DNA of 64,000 bases, taken from assembly GCF_015169395.1 (NCBI RefSeq), contig NZ_CP063458.1, forward strand, positions 6,696,001 to 6,760,000, written 5' to 3'. The notes under the pieces were generated by a model. The model had not been told where the DNA came from. It did not search any database and saw nothing but the letters and a program-made list of their open reading frames with translations. The stretch comes from Humisphaera borealis. Its GTDB lineage: Bacteria; Planctomycetota; Phycisphaerae; Tepidisphaerales; Tepidisphaeraceae. A program made the translations under genes and the position numbers. Positions 29,224 through 38,836 of the stretch are shown piece after piece; within the stretch, counting starts at the first letter, position 1; every line of letters begins with the position of its first letter.

Positions 29224-30090
29224 ATGCGATCCATCTCCCTGACACTGGCGATGTTGATGGTCTTGGCGGGGTGTGCGACGGGTGGCAAAGCGGGTGGCAC
29301 CAACCATGGCTCTGGGGGTGACCCATCGCCGCGGCCGGTCGCGATCGACCCGGCGAAGGTGATCGACCTGTCTTACGCGTTCGGCGACCAGACGATCTAC
29401 TGGCCGACCGCCGAGCCGTTTAAGCTGCGGCGGGTTGCCTACGGCCGCACGCCGGGCGGGTACTTCTACGCCGCCAACAACATCAGCATGGCCGAGCACG
29501 GCGGAACGCACATGGATGCGCCGATCCATTTCGCCGAGGGCAAACGGACCAGCGGCGAGCTTCCGCTGTCCAACTGCATCGGCCCGGCCGCCGTCATCGA
29601 CGTGCGGGCCGCCGACGCCGACTACCTTCTGACCGTTGACGACCCGCTGGGCTGGGAGCGGGCGCACGGCCGGCTCCCGCGCGGCGCGATCGTCATCATG
29701 CACAGCGGCTGGGGCGAGCGGTGGTCGGACAAGAAGCGGTACCTGGGCACCGACGTGCCGCTGGACGTGGCCTGGGACCGCCGAGCGCTTGCCGGCATGT
29801 CGAAGAGCCGAGCAGGCGCTCGGCGGTCCCGGGGGGCGAATCACGATTGGCTCATTGAACGTAGTTCTCATACGAGCACTCTTCTTCGGGTGCTTCGTGC
29901 CTTCGTGCCCTTCGTGGTGAAACCGGACTTCCAGAAAGCGGCGGGCGAAAAAAGGTTTGCAACTTTTCGCCTGCTACTTAACATATACCGTACAATATCG
30001 CGGGCGTCGGCCGGGGTTTTGGCAGCCCTGTCGGCGGCCGGTCAGGCTTCGCCTTGGACCGGTCTCCGTGCGCGGCACTGGCGGGTGTGA
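29224..30090 (+). pseudogene. Truncated cyclase-family (kynurenine formamidase-like) lipoprotein
   Basis: Start MRSISLTLAMLMVLAGCATG at 29224 is a lipoprotein signal with lipobox LAGC. The mature part is a clear cyclase/metal-dependent hydrolase: IDLSYAFGDQTIYWP, the signature HGGTHMDAPIHF and RGAIVIMHSGWGERW. Homology stops at about 29778, after YLGTDVPLDVAWD. From there the frame runs into a GGGACCGCCGAGCGC hairpin and then repeat DNA, stopping at 30090. The C-terminal half, including residues of the second half of the fold, is missing, so this is most likely a disrupted gene. Confidence 0.85.
29774..29830. repeat. 15-bp perfect hairpin at the cyclase break point
   Basis: GGGACCGCCGAGCGC (29774-29788) and its complement (29816-29830) mark where cyclase homology ends. 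A related GAGCAAGCGCTCGGCGGTCCC-like half lies near 54790. Confidence 0.8.
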
Positions 30091-30790
30091 TCCGCTGGGG
30101 CAGGCGTTGACTCCGCGGAGAAAGAGGAGAGCCGGGCGATCGGGGACGATCGCGCCGGACGGTCTGGTTTTGGCGGGCAGAAGCGATGGACAGACCAGGA
30201 GACGAAGGGACGACGTGCGCAGGCTGATCGATCACTTGGGTTCGTTCGGCAATGTCGCGCTGGGTTCGTTCGGCGAACAAGCCGCGGGCGCAGTGTACCC
30301 GCGAAGCCCCGGGTCCCGGGAGTGAGCTTGGGTTCGTTCGGCCAAAATGCGAGGACTGAGGATGAGCGTCTCCTGGTGTGTGACGCATCTCGCACGGCTT
30401 GGAAAGCCGTGTCACGGACAGCGGTTCGCGTACAGATTGGACAGGGCGTCCTGGGTTCGTTTGGCGGCATCGCGTTGGGTTCGTTTGGCGAAAGGGAGGT
30501 GATTAAGGATGGACGCCCTCTGGTGTGTGATGTAGCTCGCACGGGCTGGAAGCCCGTGTCACTGACGGGGTCGTTCAACGGGGTCGCCTTGGGTTCGTTC
30601 GGCAATGTCGCGCGAAGTCATTGGGCGTTCGACGTTCGGCGTTGGGCGTTCAACGTTGGGCGTTCGCCTTGGGTTCGTTCGGCAGGGTCGTGGCGACACG
30701 GGCGGGACGCCCATGCCACGCGATTCCTGGGTTCGTTCGGCGACGGTGCGTCGGGTTCGTTTGGCGGCGGGCGTGTCGTGAGACGACCCC
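29940..30790. repeat. Long composite repeat, copy 1, with nine GGGTTCGTTYGGC units
   Basis: The first ~300 bp (from CGAAAAAAGG through ACTTAACATATACCG to GATCGATCACTTGGGTTCG) is homologous to 36743-37030. A cluster of 13-mers GGGTTCGTTYGGC follows at 30238, 30262, 30330, 30453, 30478, 30591, 30671, 30729 and 30753, interspersed with a hairpin unit CTCGCACGGCTTGGAAAGCC. All six frames give low-complexity peptides (NEPN-like on the minus strand), so I see no gene in 30091-30877. Confidence 0.85.
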
Positions 30791-30877
30791 CGATCCTTGC
30801 TCTTTCAGGGTCCACGGTAAGATACTTGCGGTAGGCGTATCGTCGAATGATTGCTTGAATCCGCCAAAGGAGCGCTC

Positions 30878-32140
30878 ATGCGCCTTGTCACCTGTCTCTT
30901 TGCCCTGTTGGTTTTGGTTGGCCCGGCAGTCGTCCGGGCGCAGGCTCCGGCTGCGCCCGCGAGCCCGCCGGCCGCGCCGACGTTCAAACCCGAAGAGCTC
31001 GAACAGATCCTCGCGCCCATCGCGCTCTATCCCGACGACCTGCTGGCGCAAACGCTGATGGCGGCGACCTACCCGCTGGAGGTCGTGCAGGCCCAGCGCT
31101 GGGCCGACGCCAACAAGGCGCTCACCGGCGATACGCTCGCGAAAGAGCTGGAAAAGCAGACGTGGGACCCCAGCGTCCGGTCGCTCGTCAACTTCCCCGA
31201 CGTCCTGAAGATGATGAGCGAGAAGCTCGACTGGACCGTCAAGCTCGGCGACGCCTTCCTGGCCCAGCAGAAGGACGTCATGGACACCGTGCAGAAGCTG
31301 CGGGCCAAGGCGCAGGCGGCGGGGAACCTCAAGACCACCGAGCAGCAGAAGGTGACGACCGCGCCCGCCGCTGCGGGCACCACGCAAACGATCATCATCC
31401 AGCCGGCGCAGCCGCAGGTGGTCTACGTGCCGGTCTACAACCCGACGGTGGTCTACGGCGTCTGGGCGTACCCGGCGTATCCGCCTTACTACTACTATCC
31501 GCCTTACTACCGGCCGAGCCCGGGCATTTCGTTCGGCGTGGGCCTGGCGGTGGGTGTGGCGTGGGGATACGCGTGGGGCAACTGCAACTGGGGTCGTAAC
31601 GACATCGACATCGACATCAACCGCAACGTAAACATCAACACGAACATCAATCGCAACCAGTACAAGGCCGACTTCAACAAGACGAATGTGAATGTCGGGA
31701 GCAACAACTCGAGCTGGCAGCACAATCCGACGCACCGCCAGGGGACGCCTTACCGTGACACGACGTCGGCCCAGAAGTACGGCCGACCGGCGTCGCCGTC
31801 GCGCGACGCGTATCGGGGCTATTCGTCTCCGTCGGGGGCGGGATTTGCGCCGGGCGCAGGGTCGGCCGACCGCGGTTACCAGCCGGCGACGCCGCGGGAC
31901 GTCTCCCGGCCGCAGCCGGCGGCGGTGGACCGGACAGGCTCCACGTTTGACCGGTCAGGCTCCACCTACGACCGATCTACCCCGGCGGCAACGAGGACGC
32001 CCAGCGCCGCGGAACAATCCGGCTCACGCGGCAGCGCCTTTCAGGGCGTGGACCGCGGTGCCGCCAGCACCCGCAGCCAAAGCTCGCGCGGCAGCAGCAG
32101 CCGTGGGTCGGCGGCAAGCCACGGCGGACGCGGACGATAA
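30878..32140 (+). CDS. DUF3300 domain protein
   Basis: A 420-aa protein. Start MRLVTCLFALLVLVGPAVV at 30878, with AAGGAG upstream, gives a signal peptide. Residues 30-190 form the DUF3300 domain (LEQILAPIALYPDDLLAQTL, WDPSVRSLVNFPDVLKMM). Next come a PQVVYVPVYNP segment, a Tyr/Pro-rich YYYYPPYY stretch and a Gly-rich hydrophobic patch. An Asp/Asn repeat (DIDIDINRNVNINTNINRN) and a Ser/Arg-rich disordered tail complete it. Predicted exported; function unknown. DUF3300 and DUF2950 genes are commonly adjacent, as here. Confidence 0.93.
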   Translation: MRLVTCLFALLVLVGPAVVRAQAPAAPASPPAAPTFKPEELEQILAPIALYPDDLLAQTLMAATYPLEVVQAQRWADANKALTGDTLAKELEKQTWDPSVRSLVNFPDVLKMMSEKLDWTVKLGDAFLAQQKDVMDTVQKLRAKAQAAGNLKTTEQQKVTTAPAAAGTTQTIIIQPAQPQVVYVPVYNPTVVYGVWAYPAYPPYYYYPPYYRPSPGISFGVGLAVGVAWGYAWGNCNWGRNDIDIDINRNVNINTNINRNQYKADFNKTNVNVGSNNSSWQHNPTHRQGTPYRDTTSAQKYGRPASPSRDAYRGYSSPSGAGFAPGAGSADRGYQPATPRDVSRPQPAAVDRTGSTFDRSGSTYDRSTPAATRTPSAAEQSGSRGSAFQGVDRGAASTRSQSSRGSSSRGSAASHGGRGR

Positions 32141-32165
32141 CGAAGAACCTTGCAGAGGAACCAAC

Positions 32166-33098
32166 ATGTCTCTTCGATTGACTGTGATCCGAATCTGGGC
32201 CGTCGGTGTCGTCGCGGCGTCGGCCGGCATTCTCGGCGGATGCGGCTCGGCGCCGGCCGTCTATTCTTCGCCGCAGCTCGCGGCCTCGGCACTCGCCGAC
32301 GCCACCCGAAGCGGGTCCAAGGAGAAGCTCTCTGTTGTCCTGGGGACCCAGGGTGCCGACGTCATCTCGTCCGGCGACGAGGTGATGGACCAGAACGACA
32401 TGAAGGCATTCGTCGTCGCGTACGACCGCCAGAATGAGGTCGTCGCCGAGGCCGGCGGATCGCAGACGCTGCTGGTCGGGCAGGACCGCTGGCCGTTCCC
32501 CGTGCCGATCGTCAACCGCGACGGCGGCTGGCGGTTTGATGTGGAGAAGGGCCGCGAGGAAATCACCAATCGCCGCGTCGGCCGCAACGAACTCAATGCG
32601 ATCAACGTCTGCCAGGCGATCGTCGATGCCCAGCACGAATACGCCCGGCAGGCCGGCGGCGACCCGCAGTATGCGCAGAAGTTTGTGAGCGATCCCGGCA
32701 AGCGCAACGGCCTGTTCTGGCCGGCAGCAGATGGAGCGGCACCCAGCCCGCTGGGGCCCCTGGTCGCCGCCGCCACCGAGGAAGGCTACGACCTGCAGGC
32801 GATCAAGTCGGGGAAATCCGCTTATCACGGATACCGGTACCGGATACTCACGTCGCAGGGCGCGGCCGCCCCCGGCGGCGCGCGCGACTATGTCATCGAC
32901 GGCAAAATGATCGGCGGGTTCGGCGTGGTCGCGTACCCCGCGGAGTATGGCGTGACCGGCGTGATGACCTTCATCACCAGCCACAACGGCGTCGTCTACC
33001 AGGCCGACCTGGGCACCGATACCGCGAAGGTGGCGCAGGCGATGACGGTGTTCAATCCTGACAGCACGTGGACGAAGGTGGCGGAGGACGGGAAGTAG
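32166..33098 (+). CDS. DUF2950 lipoprotein
   Basis: A 310-aa protein starting ATG 32166. Its N-terminus MSLRLTVIRIWAVGVVAASA ends in a LGGC lipobox. The DUF2950 body shows SSPQLAASALADATRSG, WPFPVPIVNRDGGWRFDVE, ELNAINVCQAIVDAQHEYA and YHGYRYRILTSQG. Its start is 25 bp after the DUF3300 stop, so they very likely form one operon. Function of the family is unknown; both products would be at the cell envelope. Confidence 0.94.
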   Translation: MSLRLTVIRIWAVGVVAASAGILGGCGSAPAVYSSPQLAASALADATRSGSKEKLSVVLGTQGADVISSGDEVMDQNDMKAFVVAYDRQNEVVAEAGGSQTLLVGQDRWPFPVPIVNRDGGWRFDVEKGREEITNRRVGRNELNAINVCQAIVDAQHEYARQAGGDPQYAQKFVSDPGKRNGLFWPAADGAAPSPLGPLVAAATEEGYDLQAIKSGKSAYHGYRYRILTSQGAAAPGGARDYVIDGKMIGGFGVVAYPAEYGVTGVMTFITSHNGVVYQADLGTDTAKVAQAMTVFNPDSTWTKVAEDGK

Positions 33099-33176
33099 GC
33101 ACCCGCGGCAATCATGCCGGCACTGCGGCCGGCGGCGCCGAGCCCGGCGCACACGCAACAGGGCCATCCAACGAAA

Positions 33177-33205
33177 TGCCCCCGGCGGTGGATTCGCCGG
33201 GGGCA
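33177..33205. terminator. Bidirectional hairpin between convergent genes
   Basis: TGCCCCCGGCG and CGCCGGGGGCA are perfect arms around a 7-nt loop. It lies between the DUF2950 stop (33098) and the stop of the large surface-protein gene (33238). Confidence 0.7.
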
Positions 33206-33237
33206 GGTGATATCGATCCAACTCCGACAATCGTCAT

Positions 33238-36200
33238 TCAATCGTCGTTCAGAATCGTCCCCACGCCCTGGCTGTCGGCGATCGTCGCACCGAGGGGGCT
33301 GGTCAGGTTCACAAACACCGTTTCGTTGCCGCCCTTGCGGGTGTCGCCGACGATGGTGACCGTGATCGTTTTGCTCGTCTGCCCGGCGGCGAAGGTGATC
33401 GTGCCGCTCCTGGAGACGTAGTCGTTGAGGGCCGCCTTGGCAGTGCCGTCGGCGGTCGCAAAGTTCACACTGACAGGCGTGCTCGAAGCACGGTCCAGCG
33501 TGACGGTGAACGTCATCGTCCTGGTGCCGCTGTTGCCTTCGAACACATTGGGGGCGTTGTTGATCCTGATCTTCGGAAGGGGGTCGTTGTTGACGACCGT
33601 CCCCTTGCCCTGGCCGTCGCCGATGATCGCCATGGTCGGTGCGCTGAGGTTGACGAAGAACGTTTCGTTCGCTTCGTAGATCGTGTCGCCTTTCACCTGG
33701 ATCGTCAGCACGGCGGTTTTGCCGAACGCGGGGATGGTGAAGGTGCCGACCTTGGCGGCGAAGTCGGCGCCTGACGCGGCAGTGCCCGACGCGGTGCCGT
33801 ACTTGAAGGTCACCGGCTGATTGACCCTTCGATCCAGCTCGACGACGAAGTTGAGGTTCTTGAAGCCGCTGTCGCCTTCGGTGACCGTGGCGTCTGCGAT
33901 GTACAGCGTCGGCGGGGGAACGTCGTCGTTGACAATCGTTCCGACGCCCTGGCCGTCGTCGATCACGAGTTTGTCGGGGTTCGAAAGATTGATGACGAAA
34001 TCCTGATCGGACTCGATATCCGTGTCACCGTGGATGTTGACAGTGACGGTCTTGGTCAGCTCGCCTTCGGCGAAGTCGACGGTGCCGTTGGCGGCGAGGT
34101 AGTCGAAGCCGGCCTGGGCGATCGCGCCCGGGGTTGAGCCGTTGGCCGTGGCCCATTGGACCGACGCCGTGCCGCTGCCGTCGGTCCGGGTGACGTCGAA
34201 CGTGAAGACGGTCGTGCCGGTGTTGCCTTCGGCGAGCGAGACATCGCCGATGGAGACCGTCGCGGTGGACTGCACCTCGAACGCACCGATGTCGGCGGTG
34301 CCGGAGGTGCGGTCCCGGCCGCGCTGGTCGGTGTTCGTTCCGACCGGGATCAATGCGTCGTTACCGGCGTCGATGGCGGGGCTGGTGGCTTGCAGCGCGA
34401 TCGTTTTTGTGGGGCCGCCGTTGTCGGCCAGTGGCTCGAGGTCGGGGTTCTCTATCGAATTACCGCCGGTGAAGCCTGATGGCATGCGAATCAGGTTGTT
34501 GGCGCCGCTGATGCTGGTGTTGCCGCCCCCCAAGTTCTGGATCACAAGGCCCCAGGGGACGGTATCGACGTTGGGGTCTAGGTCTTCGCCGACAATGCTG
34601 TTGTTAATGGACACGTTGGCGACGATCAGGCTGCTGTCGTTCAGAGAATGAATATGCAGCGTCTGCTGATAAGGGGACTGCGGACTGGTGAGGTTGTTGC
34701 CGGATATCGTGGCGAAGTTGAGGTTGAGGGTTCCGTTGTAGTTGAAGATCGCGCCGCCGAGGCCCTTGCCCTGGGTGGAACTGGAGTTGCTGGCGCTTAC
34801 GCCGCCGATGGCGGAGTTTTCGGTGAGGGTGGAGTTGAGGACGCTGACGATGCCGGCGTTGTTGAAGACCGCGCCGCCGAGGCCCGCACCGCCACCAGCG
34901 CCGGTGATGCCGAAACCGGACCGTATACCATCGCCCGCACCGAAGCCGCCGGTGCCCGGGGTGCCGCTCGAGACGCTGCCGCCGCCGCCGCCAAAACCTC
35001 CTTTGCCGGCGACGCCCAATCCGCTCCCGCCGCCGCCACCGAAGCCTCCGTCGTGGCCTCCGCTGCCGCCGCCACCACCGCCGCCAAAGCCCGTCGCGGC
35101 GCTTTGCGTGGCACCGCCGTTGGGCGGGCCGCCTTCAAGTCCGGTGCTATCGCCCCCGAGACCGCCGCCGCCGCCTGTGCCGCCGGCACCGCCGCCGGCA
35201 CCCGATCCACCCTGTGCGGTGTTGCCCGATAGCGTGGAAGAGACGATCGAGACGGTGCCGCCGTTGTTAAAGATCGCGCCGCCCATTCCCCCCGCGCCGC
35301 CGCCGCCGCTGCCGTTGCCGCCCTTGTGGCGGAAGTCGCTGATCGTGAGGTGCTTCAGTGTCAGGCTGCCGGTGGGTGCGACATAGAACCCGCGGCGGTT
35401 CGACGTCGCGCCGCCGCCGGCGATGGTCACGCCGTCGTCGCCGGTCAGGCCTTCGATGGTGACGTCGGTGGTGATGGCGAAGGCACTCGGGCCGGCGGTG
35501 CCGTCGCCGGTGGTGGTCACATTGATCGTTTGCCCGGCCAGTCCGGGCGCGAAGGTGATGGTGCTCGCGTCGGCGTTGGAATTGGCGTACGCGAGCGCCT
35601 CGCGAAGGCTCGTGCCCGCGCCGAACGCCGGGTCACTGGTGCCGTCGTCTTCATCGACCGAGGTCGTGACGATCGGGCTCGGGGTGCGGGAGATCGTCAG
35701 CCGATAGTCCTCGACCTCGCCGCCCGACGCGGTGCCCGTCGGCAACATGCCCGGCGTCGACGCGGACGTGAGCCGGAACCGCGCGTAGGTCGTCCCGGCT
35801 TTGGCCGACCCGGGAACTGTCGCCGCCAGTGCGTTGTTGCCGACCGAGACCGCGACGTTGTCGGCGACCTTGTCGGCGGCGTCGAACGTGCCGTTGCCTT
35901 CGAAGTCGATCCAGGCGTTAAGAAAGCCTGCGGTCTGGCTCGACAACTGCGTCGAGAGATTCACATTCAAGCTCGCCGACGGGCCCGACAGCGTCTGGTC
36001 CTGCAGCGAAGCGGCGCCGATAAAGACGCCGTCATCATTGGCGTCGCCGTTGGCGACCGCTGACGGCTGGCCGTCACTGTCATTGGTACGTCCGGTGCCC
36101 AGGATGATGCCCGAGAACGCTACGTGGGCAGGCCCGGAACTGGCTGACAGCGTACCGAAGCTGTCGGGCGCGTCGCCGTAATCGAAGGCAATCATCAGCC

Positions 36201-36303
36201 GGCGGACTTCGAGCGACTCGATTTTCGCGACGGCGCTGAAAGCCCCATCGCGCAGGAGCCGTACGGATCGAGACCGCTTGCGACGGTCGATAAGGCGAAG
36301 CAT
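33238..36303 (-). CDS. Large secreted surface protein with GEVED and Calx-beta domains
   Basis: A 1021-aa protein. Start MLRLIDRRKRSRSVRLLRD at 36303 has AAGGAAA upstream. The N-terminus carries ESLEVRRLM, the planctomycete LExRxL-type motif just before the mature part. Domain order: a GEVED domain (DYGDAPDSFGT ... GEVEDYRLTI), a parallel beta-helix/polymorphic region with IFNNGGTVSIVSSTLSGN repeats broken by very Gly-rich tracts, a choice-of-anchor Q type segment (PAIDAGNDALIP ... DIGAFEVQ), then three Calx-beta domains each ending in DxQGxGTIxNDD. It probably binds Ca2+ and serves in adhesion or matrix. The Gly tracts may be prone to length variation. Confidence 0.9.
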   Translation of the reverse strand: MLRLIDRRKRSRSVRLLRDGAFSAVAKIESLEVRRLMIAFDYGDAPDSFGTLSASSGPAHVAFSGIILGTGRTNDSDGQPSAVANGDANDDGVFIGAASLQDQTLSGPSASLNVNLSTQLSSQTAGFLNAWIDFEGNGTFDAADKVADNVAVSVGNNALAATVPGSAKAGTTYARFRLTSASTPGMLPTGTASGGEVEDYRLTISRTPSPIVTTSVDEDDGTSDPAFGAGTSLREALAYANSNADASTITFAPGLAGQTINVTTTGDGTAGPSAFAITTDVTIEGLTGDDGVTIAGGGATSNRRGFYVAPTGSLTLKHLTISDFRHKGGNGSGGGGAGGMGGAIFNNGGTVSIVSSTLSGNTAQGGSGAGGGAGGTGGGGGLGGDSTGLEGGPPNGGATQSAATGFGGGGGGGSGGHDGGFGGGGGSGLGVAGKGGFGGGGGSVSSGTPGTGGFGAGDGIRSGFGITGAGGGAGLGGAVFNNAGIVSVLNSTLTENSAIGGVSASNSSSTQGKGLGGAIFNYNGTLNLNFATISGNNLTSPQSPYQQTLHIHSLNDSSLIVANVSINNSIVGEDLDPNVDTVPWGLVIQNLGGGNTSISGANNLIRMPSGFTGGNSIENPDLEPLADNGGPTKTIALQATSPAIDAGNDALIPVGTNTDQRGRDRTSGTADIGAFEVQSTATVSIGDVSLAEGNTGTTVFTFDVTRTDGSGTASVQWATANGSTPGAIAQAGFDYLAANGTVDFAEGELTKTVTVNIHGDTDIESDQDFVINLSNPDKLVIDDGQGVGTIVNDDVPPPTLYIADATVTEGDSGFKNLNFVVELDRRVNQPVTFKYGTASGTAASGADFAAKVGTFTIPAFGKTAVLTIQVKGDTIYEANETFFVNLSAPTMAIIGDGQGKGTVVNNDPLPKIRINNAPNVFEGNSGTRTMTFTVTLDRASSTPVSVNFATADGTAKAALNDYVSRSGTITFAAGQTSKTITVTIVGDTRKGGNETVFVNLTSPLGATIADSQGVGTILNDD

Positions 36304-36742
36304 GAGGTTTCCTTCGAAAACGTCCCTACGCGACCCAGACAGCAACCCTGGCTGTTGGACCGCACCCACGGGACGAAATGCGGAGCGCTGAGACTATCAA
36401 CTGCGAATCAGATGACAAGATTTTTGTCAGCGGAACGCGTTGCCGGATCGATCCGGTGCCAGAGTGCGGGATACCCCCAGCCCGCGACCGCCAAAGCAGC
36501 CCATGCGACGACCGCGTTTTCTCCCGGCTCGGCCTGGGAAAACGCTCCGGACGAGTCGAAACAACCGCACGCGCAGAAGACGGTGCCGCGCGACGATGCT
36601 TCGGCCCGAATGGCGGGGCGGACGGCTTCGGGCCCGGCGACAATCTTCAAACCTCCGGTCTTCACGGCGGCACCCGAAAGACACACTCCTGACAAAAGTC
36701 TGCGCCGCATCACCGCATCGACGCGTCGATCGGGAATCGCCG
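36304..36742. other. Intergenic stretch upstream of the surface-protein gene
   Basis: Several frames are open in both directions, but none has a good ribosome site plus recognisable protein. Codon patterns do not favour one. The promoter of the minus-strand surface-protein gene is expected here. Confidence 0.4.
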
Positions 36743-37380
36743 GCCGAAAAAGGGTTGCATTTACCTTCCCGTCACTTAACATATACCGAACAATATCGCG
36801 GTGCCGGCCGGGATTCGTGACGGGATCGGTCGGCGGGTTCTCTCTGTGCGCCGCCCCGACGGGTGTGATCCGTCGTCGCTGGCGTCTACTCCGCAGAGAG
36901 AGAGATGAAGCCGGGCGATCGGTGTCGATCGCGCCGGGCGGTCTGGTTTTGGTCGGTAGAAGAGACGGAGAGACTCCGAGACGGAGAGACGAAGTGCACA
37001 GGCTGATCGATCACTTGGGTTCGTTCGGTGACCCGCGCGAGGCCATCAGGCGTATGGCGTTGGACGTTCGGCGATCGTCCACCTGCTCGGGTTCGTTCGG
37101 CAGAGCTGCGCTGGGTTCGATTGGCGAAGGTGGGACTGAGGATGGAGGTCTCTTGGCGTGCGACACCTCTCGCACGGCTTGGAAAGTCGTTTCACCGATA
37201 GTCGCCTTGGGTTCGTTTGGCGATGTCGCGCCGGGTTCGTTTGGAAGGAGGAGGTGACTGAGGACGGACGTCTTTTGGTGTGTGACGCCTCTCGCACGGC
37301 TTGGAAAGCCGTGTCACGGACAGTCGCCTTGGGTTCGCTCGGCGATGTCGCGCCGGGTTCGTTTGGCGGCAACGCGCTGA
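36743..37380. repeat. Long composite repeat, copy 2
   Basis: Begins GCCGGCCGAAAAAGGG and shares with copy 1 the ACTTAACATATACCG box, the GGGTGTGATCCG box, a GCCGGGCGATCG...CGATCGCGCC hairpin, GGTCTGGTTTTGG and AGGCTGATCGATCACTTGGG, in the same order and orientation. GGGTTCGTTYGGC units (some with one change) follow at 37018, 37090, 37112, 37209, 37233, 37331 and 37355, with two CTCGCACGGCTTGGAAAG units. It ends a few bases before the stop of the DUF1552 gene. No gene is visible in it. Confidence 0.85.
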
Positions 37381-37384
37381 CTGG

Positions 37385-38695
37385 CTACACCTCGAAGCCC
37401 TTTACGCCGGTGCCGTCGTTCGTGCCGAACTGGTTGGTGTCGACGCCCATCTTGCGCGCCATGGCCACGAACAGGTTACACAGGCGGGCGTTGTCGTTGC
37501 CCTTGCCGCCGGCGGCGACATGGCCGGCGTGCTTGTAGCCGCCGCCAGCGACCAGCACCGGCAGGTCGCGCCAGCTGTGGCTGCTGGCGCTGCCGAGGTT
37601 GCTGGTGATGAACACGGTCGTGGTGTCGAGGACCGAGCCGTTGGCGTCCTTGGCTGTCTTGAGGGACTTGAGCAGGTTCGCGTGTTCCTGGAACTCGGCC
37701 TTTTCGATGAGCGACAGTTCTTCGATCTTCTGTTCGTCCTGGCCGTGGTGGCTCAGGTCGTGCCAGCCGGTATCGACGCCGGCGATCTTGGGCACTTCGC
37801 CGCCGCCGGCGGTCTTGAGGGTGATGAACCGGGTGCTGTCGGTCTGGAGCGCCAGGACGATCATCTCGTTCATCAGGCGGGCGCGGCCGATGATCTCGGT
37901 CCGGTCGGGGATGTCGGTGGGTGCCTTGATGGCGACCTGTGGCTTGGGCTTGTTGACCCAGCCTTCGGACGCCTGCAGCCGGCCTTCCAGTTCGCGGACG
38001 CTGGTGAGGTACTGGTCGAACTTTTCGCGGTCGCGTCCGCCGAGCTTGCTGCTGAGCGTTTTGGCCCGGCCGTTGACGGTGTCGAGGATGCTGCGGCCGC
38101 GCTGGACCTCGCGCATCTGTTGTTTGACTTCGCTGGGCGTGCCGTTGACGAACAGCCGTTGGAAGAGCTTGGAGGGTGAGCCGTCGGCCGGGATGTTCAC
38201 GCCGCTGCCCGACCAGGAGATGGAGTCGCCGTTGCCGCTGGCGTTGAGGGTGAGGTAGGGGAAGCGGGTGTCGGGTGTGAGCTTTTCGATGAGGTACTGA
38301 TCGAAGGAGATCGAGTTCTTGAAGCCAGGCAGGCCGGGGTGCTTGGCCGAGGTCAGGATGGTGAGCTCGGACGTATGGCCGTTGGCGCCGTTCTGCTCGG
38401 GGTGGGACAGGCCGGAGAAGACGGTGAAGTCGGACCGCAGGTCCTTGAGGGGTTCGAGGTAAGGCGTAAGGGTGTAGTCGCGGCCGGTCTCTTTAGGGAC
38501 GAGGAAGGGGGTGTGAATGCCCAGGCCGTGGTTGATCGCGACGAACCGCCTGGGGGCGTTGGTCGCCGCCGCCGCCTGAGCCGGCGTCGCCAGCGCCGGC
38601 AGCATGGCGTCAAACCAGGGCAACGCCAGCGAGACGCCCGCCGCGGAAAGGAACGAGCGACGGGAGAGATGCTTTTTGGTGATGGCGATGGGCAT
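37385..38695 (-). CDS. DUF1552 domain protein (Tat-exported)
   Basis: A 436-aa protein with start MPIAITKKHLSRRSFLSAAG at 38695; the longer frame upstream is repeat-derived. The twin-arginine signal SRRSFL precedes a DUF1552 body with RRFVAINHGLGIHTPFLVP, HPEQNGANGHTSELTIL, SWSGSGVNIPAD and SNLGSASSHSWRDLPVLVAGG. DUF1552 proteins are nearly always encoded next to DUF1592/DUF1588 cytochrome proteins, as here with the gene 38837-41263 just upstream. Function unknown; predicted periplasmic. Confidence 0.95.
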   Translation of the reverse strand: MPIAITKKHLSRRSFLSAAGVSLALPWFDAMLPALATPAQAAAATNAPRRFVAINHGLGIHTPFLVPKETGRDYTLTPYLEPLKDLRSDFTVFSGLSHPEQNGANGHTSELTILTSAKHPGLPGFKNSISFDQYLIEKLTPDTRFPYLTLNASGNGDSISWSGSGVNIPADGSPSKLFQRLFVNGTPSEVKQQMREVQRGRSILDTVNGRAKTLSSKLGGRDREKFDQYLTSVRELEGRLQASEGWVNKPKPQVAIKAPTDIPDRTEIIGRARLMNEMIVLALQTDSTRFITLKTAGGGEVPKIAGVDTGWHDLSHHGQDEQKIEELSLIEKAEFQEHANLLKSLKTAKDANGSVLDTTTVFITSNLGSASSHSWRDLPVLVAGGGYKHAGHVAAGGKGNDNARLCNLFVAMARKMGVDTNQFGTNDGTGVKGFEV

Positions 38696-38743
38696 GATGG
38701 ATTTCCAACGGCGTAGAAGCTTCTGGGTCGTCTGGGTCGTCGA

Positions 38744-38783
38744 TTTCACCACGAAGGCACGAGGGCACCAAAGCACGAAGAAG
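38744..38783. repeat. Single arm of the CACGAAGGCACGAGGGCACC repeat
   Basis: TTCACCACGAAGGCACGAGG and the following GCACCAAAGCACGAAG belong to the same phrase seen reversed at 29.9 kb (CGTGCCTTCGTGCCCTTCGTGG) and 12.5 kb. No second arm is visible here. Confidence 0.65.
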
Positions 38784-38836
38784 ACATCAGACGGTGACTC
38801 TTCGATACCGTCTTGAGATCGAGCACCGGAATGCCG

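Noticed and set aside
30238-30765. Possible CRISPR array
   Set aside because: Repeats are 13 bp with irregular gaps of 11-130 bp, and there are no cas genes.
29957-30834. Several 100-190-codon frames with NEPN or WVRS-like peptides
   Set aside because: They translate the GGGTTCGTTYGGC repeat array in different frames on both strands and have no start signals.
36408-36782. A 124-codon minus-strand frame with a hydrophobic C-terminal stretch
   Set aside because: The WAALAVAGWGYPALW segment briefly suggested a sorting signal, but the frame starts in the repeat, lacks an SD and has no domain.
36355-37257. A 300-codon plus-strand frame
   Set aside because: It crosses the boundary of the composite repeat and no conserved protein is visible.
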